Source: JBGPBY01 sp041481485 (GTDB lineage Bacteria; Acidobacteriota; Terriglobia; 20CM-2-55-15). Taken from it: 32,760 nucleotides of DNA. The position numbers were made by a program, and so were the translations under genes. A model generated the notes under the pieces. The model had not been told where the DNA came from, made no database searches, and saw only the letters and a list, made by a program, of their open reading frames with translations. This document shows, piece by piece, positions 1 to 7,467 of this stretch. How positions within the stretch are numbered: the first letter of the stretch is position 1; every line of letters begins with the position of its first letter. The DNA lies in the NCBI GenBank assembly GCA_041481485.1, contig JBGPBY010000009.1, positions 1 to 32,760 on the forward strand. The letters are read 5' to 3'.

Positions 1-4
1 AGAG

Positions 5-35
5 ATTGTGCGCGGTCATAGACCGCGCCTACAGT
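5..35. repeat. Dispersed palindromic repeat, single arm
   Basis: This stretch contains the interrupted palindrome GCGGTC-ATA-GACCGC. It matches the right arm of the inverted repeat at 6108-6137 and the bases just after it, with about three differences. The window begins here, so a partner arm may lie outside. It is probably a dispersed intergenic repeat that can form a hairpin. Confidence 0.6.
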
Positions 36-207
36 GGGCCTCCCCACTATTACTCATAACATTAATGTCTGTTGACACCAGATATCCGGGAGCCTATTCT
101 GCCGCCGATCAGCTAATCCTCCTCGAATTAGCATCCACGTCTTAATCCCCAATTGGAACTGGTGACCTCGCCGTCACATCCGGGCCGAATTTCCAGGAGC
201 AAAAACG

Positions 208-2478
208 ATGAAGATTTCGGTAATTCACAAATTCTGCATTTTGCTGATCGTCGTTCCGCAAATGGCAATTGCGCAGCAGGCGCAGTTTCATTTGGAGGAA
301 GCCACCATTGCCGATATTCAGAATGGCATCAAGAGCGGTCAGACTACCTGCGAGGGAGTTGTTCAGGCCTATGTAAACCGGGCGAAGCAATATAACGGCA
401 CATGCACTGCTCTGGTGACTAAGGATGGAGCGCCCATTCAGGCAGCCCCAGGCATCGTTCGCGCCGGTGCGCCGCTGAAGTTTCCGACCCAGACCGTTCC
501 GATATCCAAAGTCTTTCCCAATTTTGACAAATATACCGGGCCGCCCATGGAATTGGGACGGATGGAGCCGACAATTTCGGATCCCACGGTTCAGCAGCAG
601 TTCGGCATGAGAGTGGGAATTCCAAATGCCGGCCAGTTGAACGCTCTGGAAACCCTGAACATTCGCGGCGAACGTTCCGTGACCTGCAAGGCCACCTGCG
701 ACGCAAAGCCCTCTGCCGGTCCTCTCCCGAAATCGTGTCCCGCGGTGTGTGAAAGTTTTCGCCAGCAGCCGGATGCATTGGAACGTGCGGCAGAGCTGGA
801 TAAGCAATATGGAACCAACCCGGACCTTGCGAAGCTTCCAATGTACTGCGTCGTGATGTCTCTCAAAAACTGGTATGACGCCAAGGATATGCGCGCCACC
901 GGAGGCAACGATATCAACTACGCCATGGATGTTCCCAAAGCCGATTCGCCGGATATCGCAGACCTGCGCGAGAAAGGCGCCATTATCTATGCGGTCGCCA
1001 CTGCAAAGGCAACTGGAGTCGGCGGTGGAAATGGACGCGCTGACAGCGCCGCATCGATTCTTCCCGACGGAAATATGGGATACGGCATCTGGGGAGGACA
1101 GACCTGCAATCCCTACGATACCGAACGCGTTCCCCGTGGTACCAGCAATGGTTCGGGAGTTTCCGTTTCCGCAAATCTGGTGACGTGTTCCATCTGCGAA
1201 CAAACGTCTGCATCGTGCAAAGGACCTGCCTCGAGAAATAATGTCGTGAATCTGCTCGGAACCAAGGGAATCATGATGGATGGCGGTCCGGGCCATTCGA
1301 ATCCCGGGGATCGTGCCGGTATACATTGCCGCACTGTCGGTGATGCCGTACGTCTTCTTGACGCGGTGAAGGGATTTGATCCGGAGGATATCTTTACCGC
1401 GATTCCACCGGGCATCATTCCGAAAGAACCTTACTCGAGTTTCCTCGTCAACTCGGCAGCTGCCGCTTCCAAACCACTACAGGGTATGCGCATTGGAGTG
1501 GTCCGCGAATTCATGGTCAAACATACGATGAACGATGCGGCCATCAGCGATCAACTGGACCAGGAGATCAAATCTGTATTGCGAGATAAGCTGGGCGCGG
1601 AACTGGTGGAATCCATCGATCCAAAGTATCCCGACGACCCGGCTGTCGCCAATATGAAATACACCTTTCAGGACGCGTTCCGTGAAATCTTTCCGGCGGT
1701 GGTTCCCGAATTCTTCTCGCAGACCACGAGTTCCGGCGAACTGGAATTTGCGGTCCATGGTTGGGATGTGAAAAGCACGGACTACATGATTGCGTTGGCG
1801 GGGGGCAAAGCACCGCTTTCCGACAAGGTGAACCTTCGCCGCATCAGTAGTGGCGGATACAGCAACACGACTGCCGGATTCGCAATGAACGAATATCTTC
1901 GTGAGCGGGGCGACGCCCGAATCAAGGATCAGGCCAGCCTAACAGCCAACGCGAAGTCGGAGCGGCTTGCTCAACCGGCCCGCGCAAGCGAAGGGTCGGC
2001 GCCAAATTCGCGGAACTCCCAGAGTTCGATCAGTTACCTCAAGATGCAGACCGTCATGCGGATGGTGATCCAGAAAGTCATGTCGGAAAACCATATCGAT
2101 GCATTTGTAAATCCGGAGCAGACAACTCCGCCCTACAAGCTCGGCGGTCCGGGAGAACCGGAAGTGAACAACCGGCCGTCCGCCAGTTGCTGCATGGGAT
2201 TTACCGCGCTGATTGGCGCTCCTGAAATCGATGTGCCGGCTGGATACAATCAGATTAACTACGAGCCGCAGTATGTTTTGAGTGCCGACACGAAGACCTA
2301 TAGCGAGGTCACCGGTTCGGTGAAATCGATGTTGCCCAATCCCATGCCGGTCAGCCTGATGTTCTGGGCTGGACAGGGCAACGAGCCGACGTTGATCAAA
2401 GCCGCTTCAGCCTATGAAGAAGCGACGCATCATCGCGTTCCGCCGAAGAATTTCGGACCGGTTGCAGGTGAGCCGTAA
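208..2478 (+). CDS. Secreted amidase-signature family hydrolase
   Basis: A 756-residue protein of the amidase signature (AS) superfamily, serine hydrolases that use a Lys-cisSer-Ser triad on amide bonds. The triad can be placed: Lys220 in a 'SLKNWYD' segment, cis-Ser313 in 'GTSNGSG' and nucleophile Ser336 in 'SASCKGPAS', one residue closer than the usual 24-residue Ser-Ser spacing. Residues 1 to about 22 form a signal peptide (hydrophobic core ending AIA-QQ), so it should act in the periplasm or outside. ATG 208 is preceded by AGGAG at 196-200. The protein is longer than typical AS enzymes (about 450-550 residues). One insertion before Lys220 holds two C-x3-C pairs (Cys160/164 and Cys177/181), suggesting disulphides in an exported protein. 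The substrate cannot be predicted. It is followed by a hairpin and a TonB receptor gene. Confidence 0.88.
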   Translation: MKISVIHKFCILLIVVPQMAIAQQAQFHLEEATIADIQNGIKSGQTTCEGVVQAYVNRAKQYNGTCTALVTKDGAPIQAAPGIVRAGAPLKFPTQTVPISKVFPNFDKYTGPPMELGRMEPTISDPTVQQQFGMRVGIPNAGQLNALETLNIRGERSVTCKATCDAKPSAGPLPKSCPAVCESFRQQPDALERAAELDKQYGTNPDLAKLPMYCVVMSLKNWYDAKDMRATGGNDINYAMDVPKADSPDIADLREKGAIIYAVATAKATGVGGGNGRADSAASILPDGNMGYGIWGGQTCNPYDTERVPRGTSNGSGVSVSANLVTCSICEQTSASCKGPASRNNVVNLLGTKGIMMDGGPGHSNPGDRAGIHCRTVGDAVRLLDAVKGFDPEDIFTAIPPGIIPKEPYSSFLVNSAAAASKPLQGMRIGVVREFMVKHTMNDAAISDQLDQEIKSVLRDKLGAELVESIDPKYPDDPAVANMKYTFQDAFREIFPAVVPEFFSQTTSSGELEFAVHGWDVKSTDYMIALAGGKAPLSDKVNLRRISSGGYSNTTAGFAMNEYLRERGDARIKDQASLTANAKSERLAQPARASEGSAPNSRNSQSSISYLKMQTVMRMVIQKVMSENHIDAFVNPEQTTPPYKLGGPGEPEVNNRPSASCCMGFTALIGAPEIDVPAGYNQINYEPQYVLSADTKTYSEVTGSVKSMLPNPMPVSLMFWAGQGNEPTLIKAASAYEEATHHRVPPKNFGPVAGEP

Positions 2479-2861
2479 CCCTTATTGGCGATTACCCACA
2501 TGTGAAACGGGAGCTTCCGATTCCCCTCCTTCGCATGAGCGGAATCGGAAGCTCCCGTTCCAGGGCCTTCCGCCCAAACAATTTCGTCTCCGAATACACC
2601 GAATGCAGACACTCTTGTCCGTTGACTCAAAGAAGAGCCGAACGTATTCTGCCCTCGATATCATAACCGTGTGAGTTAGCATCCAAGTCTGACCTTTCCT
2701 TCGAGTTGTTCTTTCGTGACCTTGCAGTCACTCCTTTGGATTCCTCTGACGATTTGAGGCTGGTATTTGAACGGGCGGCGAATCTTCCGAACGCCACGTC
2801 AATGTGCCATCACAAGAATTTCAGCAAGAAACACAGCACTACACGTGAAAGTGAGAGGTAT
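2479..2861. other. Intergenic region, amidase to TonB receptor
   Basis: This 383-nt gap holds the hairpin at 2506-2559 and then probably the promoter and leader of the receptor gene. The receptor frame stays open upstream to TTG 2706. The added 52 residues are polar, would bury the signal peptide and have no ribosome site, so I treat that part as non-coding. Confidence 0.5.
2506..2559. terminator. Strong hairpin after amidase gene
   Basis: A perfect 19-nt inverted repeat (arms 2506-2524 and 2541-2559) with a 16-nt loop lies 28 nt after the amidase stop codon. It has no clear T-tract, so it may be a factor-assisted terminator, an mRNA-stabilising stem or a dispersed palindromic element. Confidence 0.55.
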
Positions 2862-5800
2862 ATGGAAGTCAAACGAACAGCACACAGAAACTGGAATACC
2901 TGGATTGTTCTCATCCTTTTCTTGAATGTTTCAGCTTCAGGACTGTTTGCGCAGACGGCTGGAGGAACGATCCTTGGCCGGGTCACCGATACTGCGGGAG
3001 CAATTGTGCCTGGCGTCGTAGTCACTATTAAGAACAGTGCCACTGGCATTACGAGAGCAGTTCAATCCAGCGAGACCGGCGCCTACAGCGCCGCAAACCT
3101 GCAGCCGGGCATTTACGAGATTACAGCTCAAATCCCTTCATTTGCGCTTGGCCTGAGAAAGAACATCGAAGTGAATGTGGGCAGCGAAGTCGCCATAGAT
3201 TTTCAGTTGCGCGTCGAGAATGCCACCGACACCGTCGATGTCACTGCGGCGGCAGAGACGGTCGATCTTGAAGCGTCCACTGTCAATCGCACTGTCGAAG
3301 GCGAAGCCATTCGTGAATTGCCCCTGAATGGCCGCGATTGGGTACAGCTGGCCACCCTCGAGCCTGGAGTTGCAGCAATCAATAGTAAAGGAGCCGGAGG
3401 ACGCAGCGGGAACGGCGAGAGTCTGACTGTTTCCGGAGCACGGCCATCCGAAAACAACTTCCGGATGGACGGAATCAGCATTAACGACAACTCGAACAGC
3501 ACGCCGGGCAATATGCTGGGCACCAATCTGGGAGTCGAATCGATTCGCGAATTTTCAATTGTGTCCAATAGTTTCTCTGCTGAATATGGGCGCTCTACCG
3601 GCGCTGTTGTGAACGCGGTCACGAACTCCGGGACGAATAAGATTCACGGCAATATGTTTTATTTCCATCGCAATAGTGCCCTTGATGCCAGAAACCATTT
3701 CGATGGTCCCGGAAAGATTCCACCATTCCGCCGGCATCAGTTTGGTGCGTCGATTGGCGGGCCGTTGGTCAAAAACCGCACGTTCTGGTTCGCAAACGTT
3801 GAAGGTGTGCGAGAGTTCCTGGCAAGCACCTCAACCTCCACTGTGCTTTCACCCAATGCACGTCTGGGATTGCTTTCGACCGGCACGGTAACGGTGGACC
3901 CTGCGATTGCGCGCGTTCTTCCCCTCATGCAGTTGCCGAATGGCCCACTGCTGGGTGCTGGTGATGTGGGTCAGTTCATCGCTCCGACAAACAAGCTTTC
4001 GAAAGGAAAGTATATTCTTGGCAAGGTCGATCATTCGCTTTCCGCAACGAACATATTGAACGGCAGCTATTTCTTTGACGACGCCGATTCCAATTCGCCC
4101 GACGCCCAACTCACCAAAGTGACGGCAACAACATCGCGGCGGCAAATGGTCTCGCTGGAGCTCACCAGCATCCTCAGTCCAAAATTGCTGAACGTCGCAC
4201 GAGTAGGGTTCTATCGCACGGTGAATCTGGATGGTCAGATTATTTCGGTGATGAATCCTTTGCTGGAAGATTCTTCACTCGGGTTCACACCCACGCAAAA
4301 TATTGGAGTGACGTCCGTGACCGGCATCTCGATTCCTGGTGGAGGTCCCGGAGCGGTCAACGCCAATCTGCTCTATTTCAATTCGTATCAGGTCCACGAG
4401 AACTTGTACATCACGAAGGGAAACCACTCGATCAAGGTCGGCGGCAGCATGGAACGCATGCAGTACAACTTCGATATCCCGAACATGAATGGTGGCACGT
4501 TCAGTTTCGGTTCAATACCAGGTTTTCTTACCAACAAGCCATTAACATTTGCCGTGCTATATCCCGGATCAGACACAAGGCGCGGTTTGAGACAGACGCT
4601 ATTGGCGGGTTATATCCAGGACGATTTCCGTTTCAAACCGAACCTGACATTCAATCTGGGAATGCGCTACGAGTTCGTGACCATTCCTACGGAAGTCAAT
4701 AACAAGGTCGCGTTACTGAAGCATCTTACGGATACTACCGTGACAGTTGGCGGAAAGATTCTCGACCGCAACCCATCTCTGCGAGACTTCGCTCCGCGAG
4801 TTGGCCTCGTTTGGGACCCTTTCAAGAATGGCAAGACTTCCATTCGCTCCAGTTTCGGAATTTTCGACTCGCTGCCGCTGGTGTGGTTGTTCGATACGCC
4901 GATTACCCGTTCTCTTCCGTTGTTCGTCCAGGGTGTGACGCTGGCCCCGGCAGTGGGGTCCTATCCCAAGGCAGCGTTTGCGGCCCTGCAACCGTCGGAT
5001 CTTCGCACCGCCTACATTGAACCCGAGCCGGCGCGTGCGTACAGCATGAAGTGGAATCTCAATATTCAGCGTCAATTGTTCGGATGGTTTGCGGATGTCG
5101 GATACACGGCCTCCCGGGGAATTCATTTGCCGATCGTGGAGCGCAATATGAACACCGTTATTCCTGAGCAGCAGGCGGATGGCACATGGATTTTTCCGGC
5201 GGGCAAGCCAAAGCTGAATCCGAACTTTTCGACGATCAATACCACCGATACCTGGAACGGCGATTCGTACTATCAGGGGCTTCAGGCAAGTGTGAAAAGA
5301 TCATGGCGGTCGGGATTCCACCTGCAGACTGCCTATACCTGGTCGAAGAGCATCGATACTGCATCTTCGACCGCGTCGACGGCTGCCAATACCGGATATT
5401 CGGGCGCGCTTGCTCTAACCACGCCTTTGCTTCCGGGGCTCGGCCGCGGGTTGTCGAATTTTGATATGAGGCACAACTTCAGTCTGAGCACCGTGTGGCA
5501 GCTTCCGATTGCGAAGACGTCGAGCGGAGTCGCGAGCTGGGTAGCCAAAGGATGGCAACTCGGTTCAATCGTACGAGTCCAGTCCGGACTTCCGTTTTCC
5601 GTTGCGCTCAATAACGATCGAGGCGGCAGTCTGACCGATACGACGGGACTGGCGCTCGGTCAGCCGCCGAATCTGATCCTGAGCCCCGGCTGCGAAACGC
5701 AGACAAATCCCGGAAATCCAGACCATTTCATTAAAACCGAATGTTTTGCGTTCCCAGCGAAGGGCACTCTCGGCAACGTAGGAAGGAACACTCTGACGCG

Positions 5801-6032
5801 TCCCGGAATTTCCACCGTGGATTTTTCACTCGTTAAGAACTTCCGTACTTCTGAAGGTGTGGTCACCCAGGTTCGAATTGAAGCCTTTAACGCACTCAAT
5901 CACACCAATCTGGGCCTGGCGAACTCGACGATCTATGACAGCGCCGGAAATGTTCCAGCTGCAGCCGGGAGGATCACGTCAACGAGCACCGAGTCGCGGC
6001 GGGTACAGTTTGGAATCAAAGCGAGCTTTTAG
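2862..6032 (+). CDS. TonB-dependent receptor, Oar-like, with carboxypeptidase-regulatory-like N-domain
   Basis: A 1056-residue outer-membrane receptor of the type expanded in Acidobacteriota. Residues 1 to about 31 form a signal peptide (basic start, hydrophobic core, ending LFAQ). A carboxypeptidase-regulatory-like beta-sandwich follows ('GRVTDTAGAIVPG', about 36-120). Next comes a plug region containing 'RELPLNGRDW' near residues 146-155, then a long beta-barrel with aromatic-alternating strands, ending in a C-terminal Phe as expected for BAM substrates. ATG 2862 is preferred to the upstream TTG 2706 because it places the signal peptide at the N-terminus and has GAGAGG just upstream, although the spacing is short. 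The family imports large or scarce substrates, often carbohydrate or peptide derived, using TonB energy. The ligand is unknown. The adjacent secreted amidase may process a related substrate, but that is only inference from proximity. Confidence 0.9.
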   Translation: MEVKRTAHRNWNTWIVLILFLNVSASGLFAQTAGGTILGRVTDTAGAIVPGVVVTIKNSATGITRAVQSSETGAYSAANLQPGIYEITAQIPSFALGLRKNIEVNVGSEVAIDFQLRVENATDTVDVTAAAETVDLEASTVNRTVEGEAIRELPLNGRDWVQLATLEPGVAAINSKGAGGRSGNGESLTVSGARPSENNFRMDGISINDNSNSTPGNMLGTNLGVESIREFSIVSNSFSAEYGRSTGAVVNAVTNSGTNKIHGNMFYFHRNSALDARNHFDGPGKIPPFRRHQFGASIGGPLVKNRTFWFANVEGVREFLASTSTSTVLSPNARLGLLSTGTVTVDPAIARVLPLMQLPNGPLLGAGDVGQFIAPTNKLSKGKYILGKVDHSLSATNILNGSYFFDDADSNSPDAQLTKVTATTSRRQMVSLELTSILSPKLLNVARVGFYRTVNLDGQIISVMNPLLEDSSLGFTPTQNIGVTSVTGISIPGGGPGAVNANLLYFNSYQVHENLYITKGNHSIKVGGSMERMQYNFDIPNMNGGTFSFGSIPGFLTNKPLTFAVLYPGSDTRRGLRQTLLAGYIQDDFRFKPNLTFNLGMRYEFVTIPTEVNNKVALLKHLTDTTVTVGGKILDRNPSLRDFAPRVGLVWDPFKNGKTSIRSSFGIFDSLPLVWLFDTPITRSLPLFVQGVTLAPAVGSYPKAAFAALQPSDLRTAYIEPEPARAYSMKWNLNIQRQLFGWFADVGYTASRGIHLPIVERNMNTVIPEQQADGTWIFPAGKPKLNPNFSTINTTDTWNGDSYYQGLQASVKRSWRSGFHLQTAYTWSKSIDTASSTASTAANTGYSGALALTTPLLPGLGRGLSNFDMRHNFSLSTVWQLPIAKTSSGVASWVAKGWQLGSIVRVQSGLPFSVALNNDRGGSLTDTTGLALGQPPNLILSPGCETQTNPGNPDHFIKTECFAFPAKGTLGNVGRNTLTRPGISTVDFSLVKNFRTSEGVVTQVRIEAFNALNHTNLGLANSTIYDSAGNVPAAAGRITSTSTESRRVQFGIKASF

Positions 6033-6057
6033 AGACTGCAAGCACGGTCGTAGAAGA

Positions 6058-6137
6058 TGTAGGGGCGGTCTATGACCGCCCACAATTCGGAGGATTGCAG
6101 GCCTCTCAATTGTGGGCGGTCATAGACCGTCCCTACA
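6058..6137. repeat. Long inverted repeat between convergent genes
   Basis: Arms 6058-6087 and 6108-6137 (30 nt each) are inverted copies with one mismatch, around a 20-nt spacer. Each arm itself contains GCGGTC-TAT-GACCGC or a near copy. It starts 25 nt after the TonB receptor stop and ends 66 nt before the stop of the convergent minus-strand gene, so it can act as a bidirectional terminator. The same sequence occurs at 5-35, which argues for a dispersed REP- or MITE-like element. Confidence 0.8.
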
Positions 6138-6203
6138 GTCGCTCAATTTGAATTCATTCACTCCTTGACACCGTTGGTACAACTCTGTGGTCCCGTCGAC
6201 GTA

Positions 6204-6887
6204 CTAAGGTTGTTTCTTGATCGTTACGATGATCTCTGCAGTGTCATCGGATGGAATCTTCAACGGCTTTTTCATCGGGTCGAGTGAGCCGCGCATTATC
6301 GAGGTTACGGTGTAACCTTCGGGGACGTCGTTCGGCCGCGACTGATAGATACCTTCAAGGAACAGTATTTTGATGGGCGCGTCGCTTAGGAATTGCGCCT
6401 GACTTCCCCGCAAGTCGCTTCCTTCAAAGAACACACCCAGGGGCCCTTTCGGCAAAGGTCCGTTAAGCTCGACAACCATCCTTGCGGTCACTTCGAATCT
6501 GAGGGGAACTTGCAATTCAAGCCCGGTGACATCCTTTTCGCCGACCTGAATTCTTGTCAATGCGGCGACCCCGCGAATCACGACGCTGTAAGAGCCCGGC
6601 GGCACGCGGACGAACTCAAATGTTCCATCCTCGTTAACGGGGACTTCTGCAATGAACGGAGCGCCACGTGCGAGAAGGATGCGTCGCAGGCCTGGTGAAG
6701 GTTGCTGTCTGGGATCCAGGATCACACGCCCGCTCAGCTTTACGCCGACGCCTCGCAGAAGGACAAAATCGACTTCGGATTGCACGGACCCTTGCGCCAC
6801 CGTAATGACTTTCGCTTCGCTGGGCGTCATCGTTCCCGGGTAGTACGTGGGAGCGCAGTCCGACTGAGGCAAAGATCGCAAGCGCAA
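6204..6887 (-). CDS. Carboxypeptidase-regulatory-like protein, apparently frameshifted or truncated
   Basis: The open frame encodes about 227 residues resembling repeated beta-sandwich (carboxypeptidase-regulatory-like) modules of acidobacterial exported proteins, for example 'TYYPGTMTPSEAK' and 'VPPGSYSVVIRG'. No good start is visible in this frame: TTG 6887 gives no signal peptide. In another frame, ATG 6903 has AGGA eight bases upstream and encodes a clear signal peptide (MKAALLALAIFASVGL). Joining the two needs a net shift of one base near 6855. The body also begins at what is normally an internal motif, so a preceding module may be missing. It is either a decaying gene, a sequencing indel, or less likely a programmed frameshift. 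It is convergent with the TonB receptor. Confidence 0.6.
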   Translation of the reverse strand: MRLRSLPQSDCAPTYYPGTMTPSEAKVITVAQGSVQSEVDFVLLRGVGVKLSGRVILDPRQQPSPGLRRILLARGAPFIAEVPVNEDGTFEFVRVPPGSYSVVIRGVAALTRIQVGEKDVTGLELQVPLRFEVTARMVVELNGPLPKGPLGVFFEGSDLRGSQAQFLSDAPIKILFLEGIYQSRPNDVPEGYTVTSIMRGSLDPMKKPLKIPSDDTAEIIVTIKKQP

Positions 6888-6903
6888 GCAGGGCGGCTTT
6901 CAT

Positions 6904-7467
6904 GTTGCCATCCTACGGGCTCTTGCTCGCGGTTCAAATGATCTAAAAGATACCAACAGGGAAGTGTGGGCTCTCGACAACCTTTTGGGAAGAAAATGTC
7001 CCACCCTGCGATCGCTGTTTTGGAAATAGCGGCCGGAGATGAATTGCAGCGGCTGGCGATTGCCGTCGTGTGCACTTTTGCACAGCAGGCGCCTACTTTG
7101 ATTGGGATAATTTCGACGCAGCAGATCGGCAGTTTCCGTTTAGCTATAACACTCAATGAGTCACTTTGATCTGGCTTGATTGAAAGAAGCTCTTAAACCA
7201 TTTCCAAATTTGCCCCACAGGTGAAATCACACTGAGTCGTGGACAGATATCTGCATTTTGATTTCTGGAGAATTCGAGTTCTGTCGCGAATTTGGAAATG
7301 AAATGCTGTGCGAGCTGCCGACAACCATTACTGCAAAAAGCAGTTCACCTGACGATAATGGTCTCCACTCGCACGAACCTGGTTGTTCGCTGGCTCACAT
7401 TCATACATTTTCAACGGATCGCACCACAGGGCTGGTCTGGCTTCGTGATTAGTGGGACTATGGATTT
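6904..7467. other. Divergent intergenic region upstream of glucan synthase
   Basis: A 564-nt gap between the minus-strand regulatory-like gene and the glucan synthase. It holds the perfect palindrome at 7069-7084 and a spaced inverted repeat (7199-7213 and 7286-7300, 14 of 15 complementary). Short open frames here have neither ribosome sites nor protein-like composition, and I do not call them. Confidence 0.5.
7069..7084. promoter_or_regulatory. Crp-type operator, perfect TGTGCA-N4-TGCACA
   Basis: TGTGCACTTTTGCACA is a perfect palindrome identical over all 16 nt to the site at 30059-30074 beside the second crp gene. It lies 383 nt upstream of the glucan synthase GTG and 165 nt upstream of the divergent ATG 6903, so which gene it controls is uncertain. 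Confidence 0.6.

Noticed and set aside
142..1326. 394-codon open frame on the minus strand across the amidase
   Set aside because: It is antisense to clear amidase catalytic motifs, and its product has no recognisable features. It arises from codon bias.
2706..2861. Upstream extension of the TonB receptor
   Set aside because: The extra 52 residues would bury the signal peptide, start from TTG and have no ribosome site.
6966..7169. 67-codon plus-strand frame in the glucan synthase leader
   Set aside because: It has no ribosome site, its composition is not protein-like, and it contains the palindromic site at 7069.
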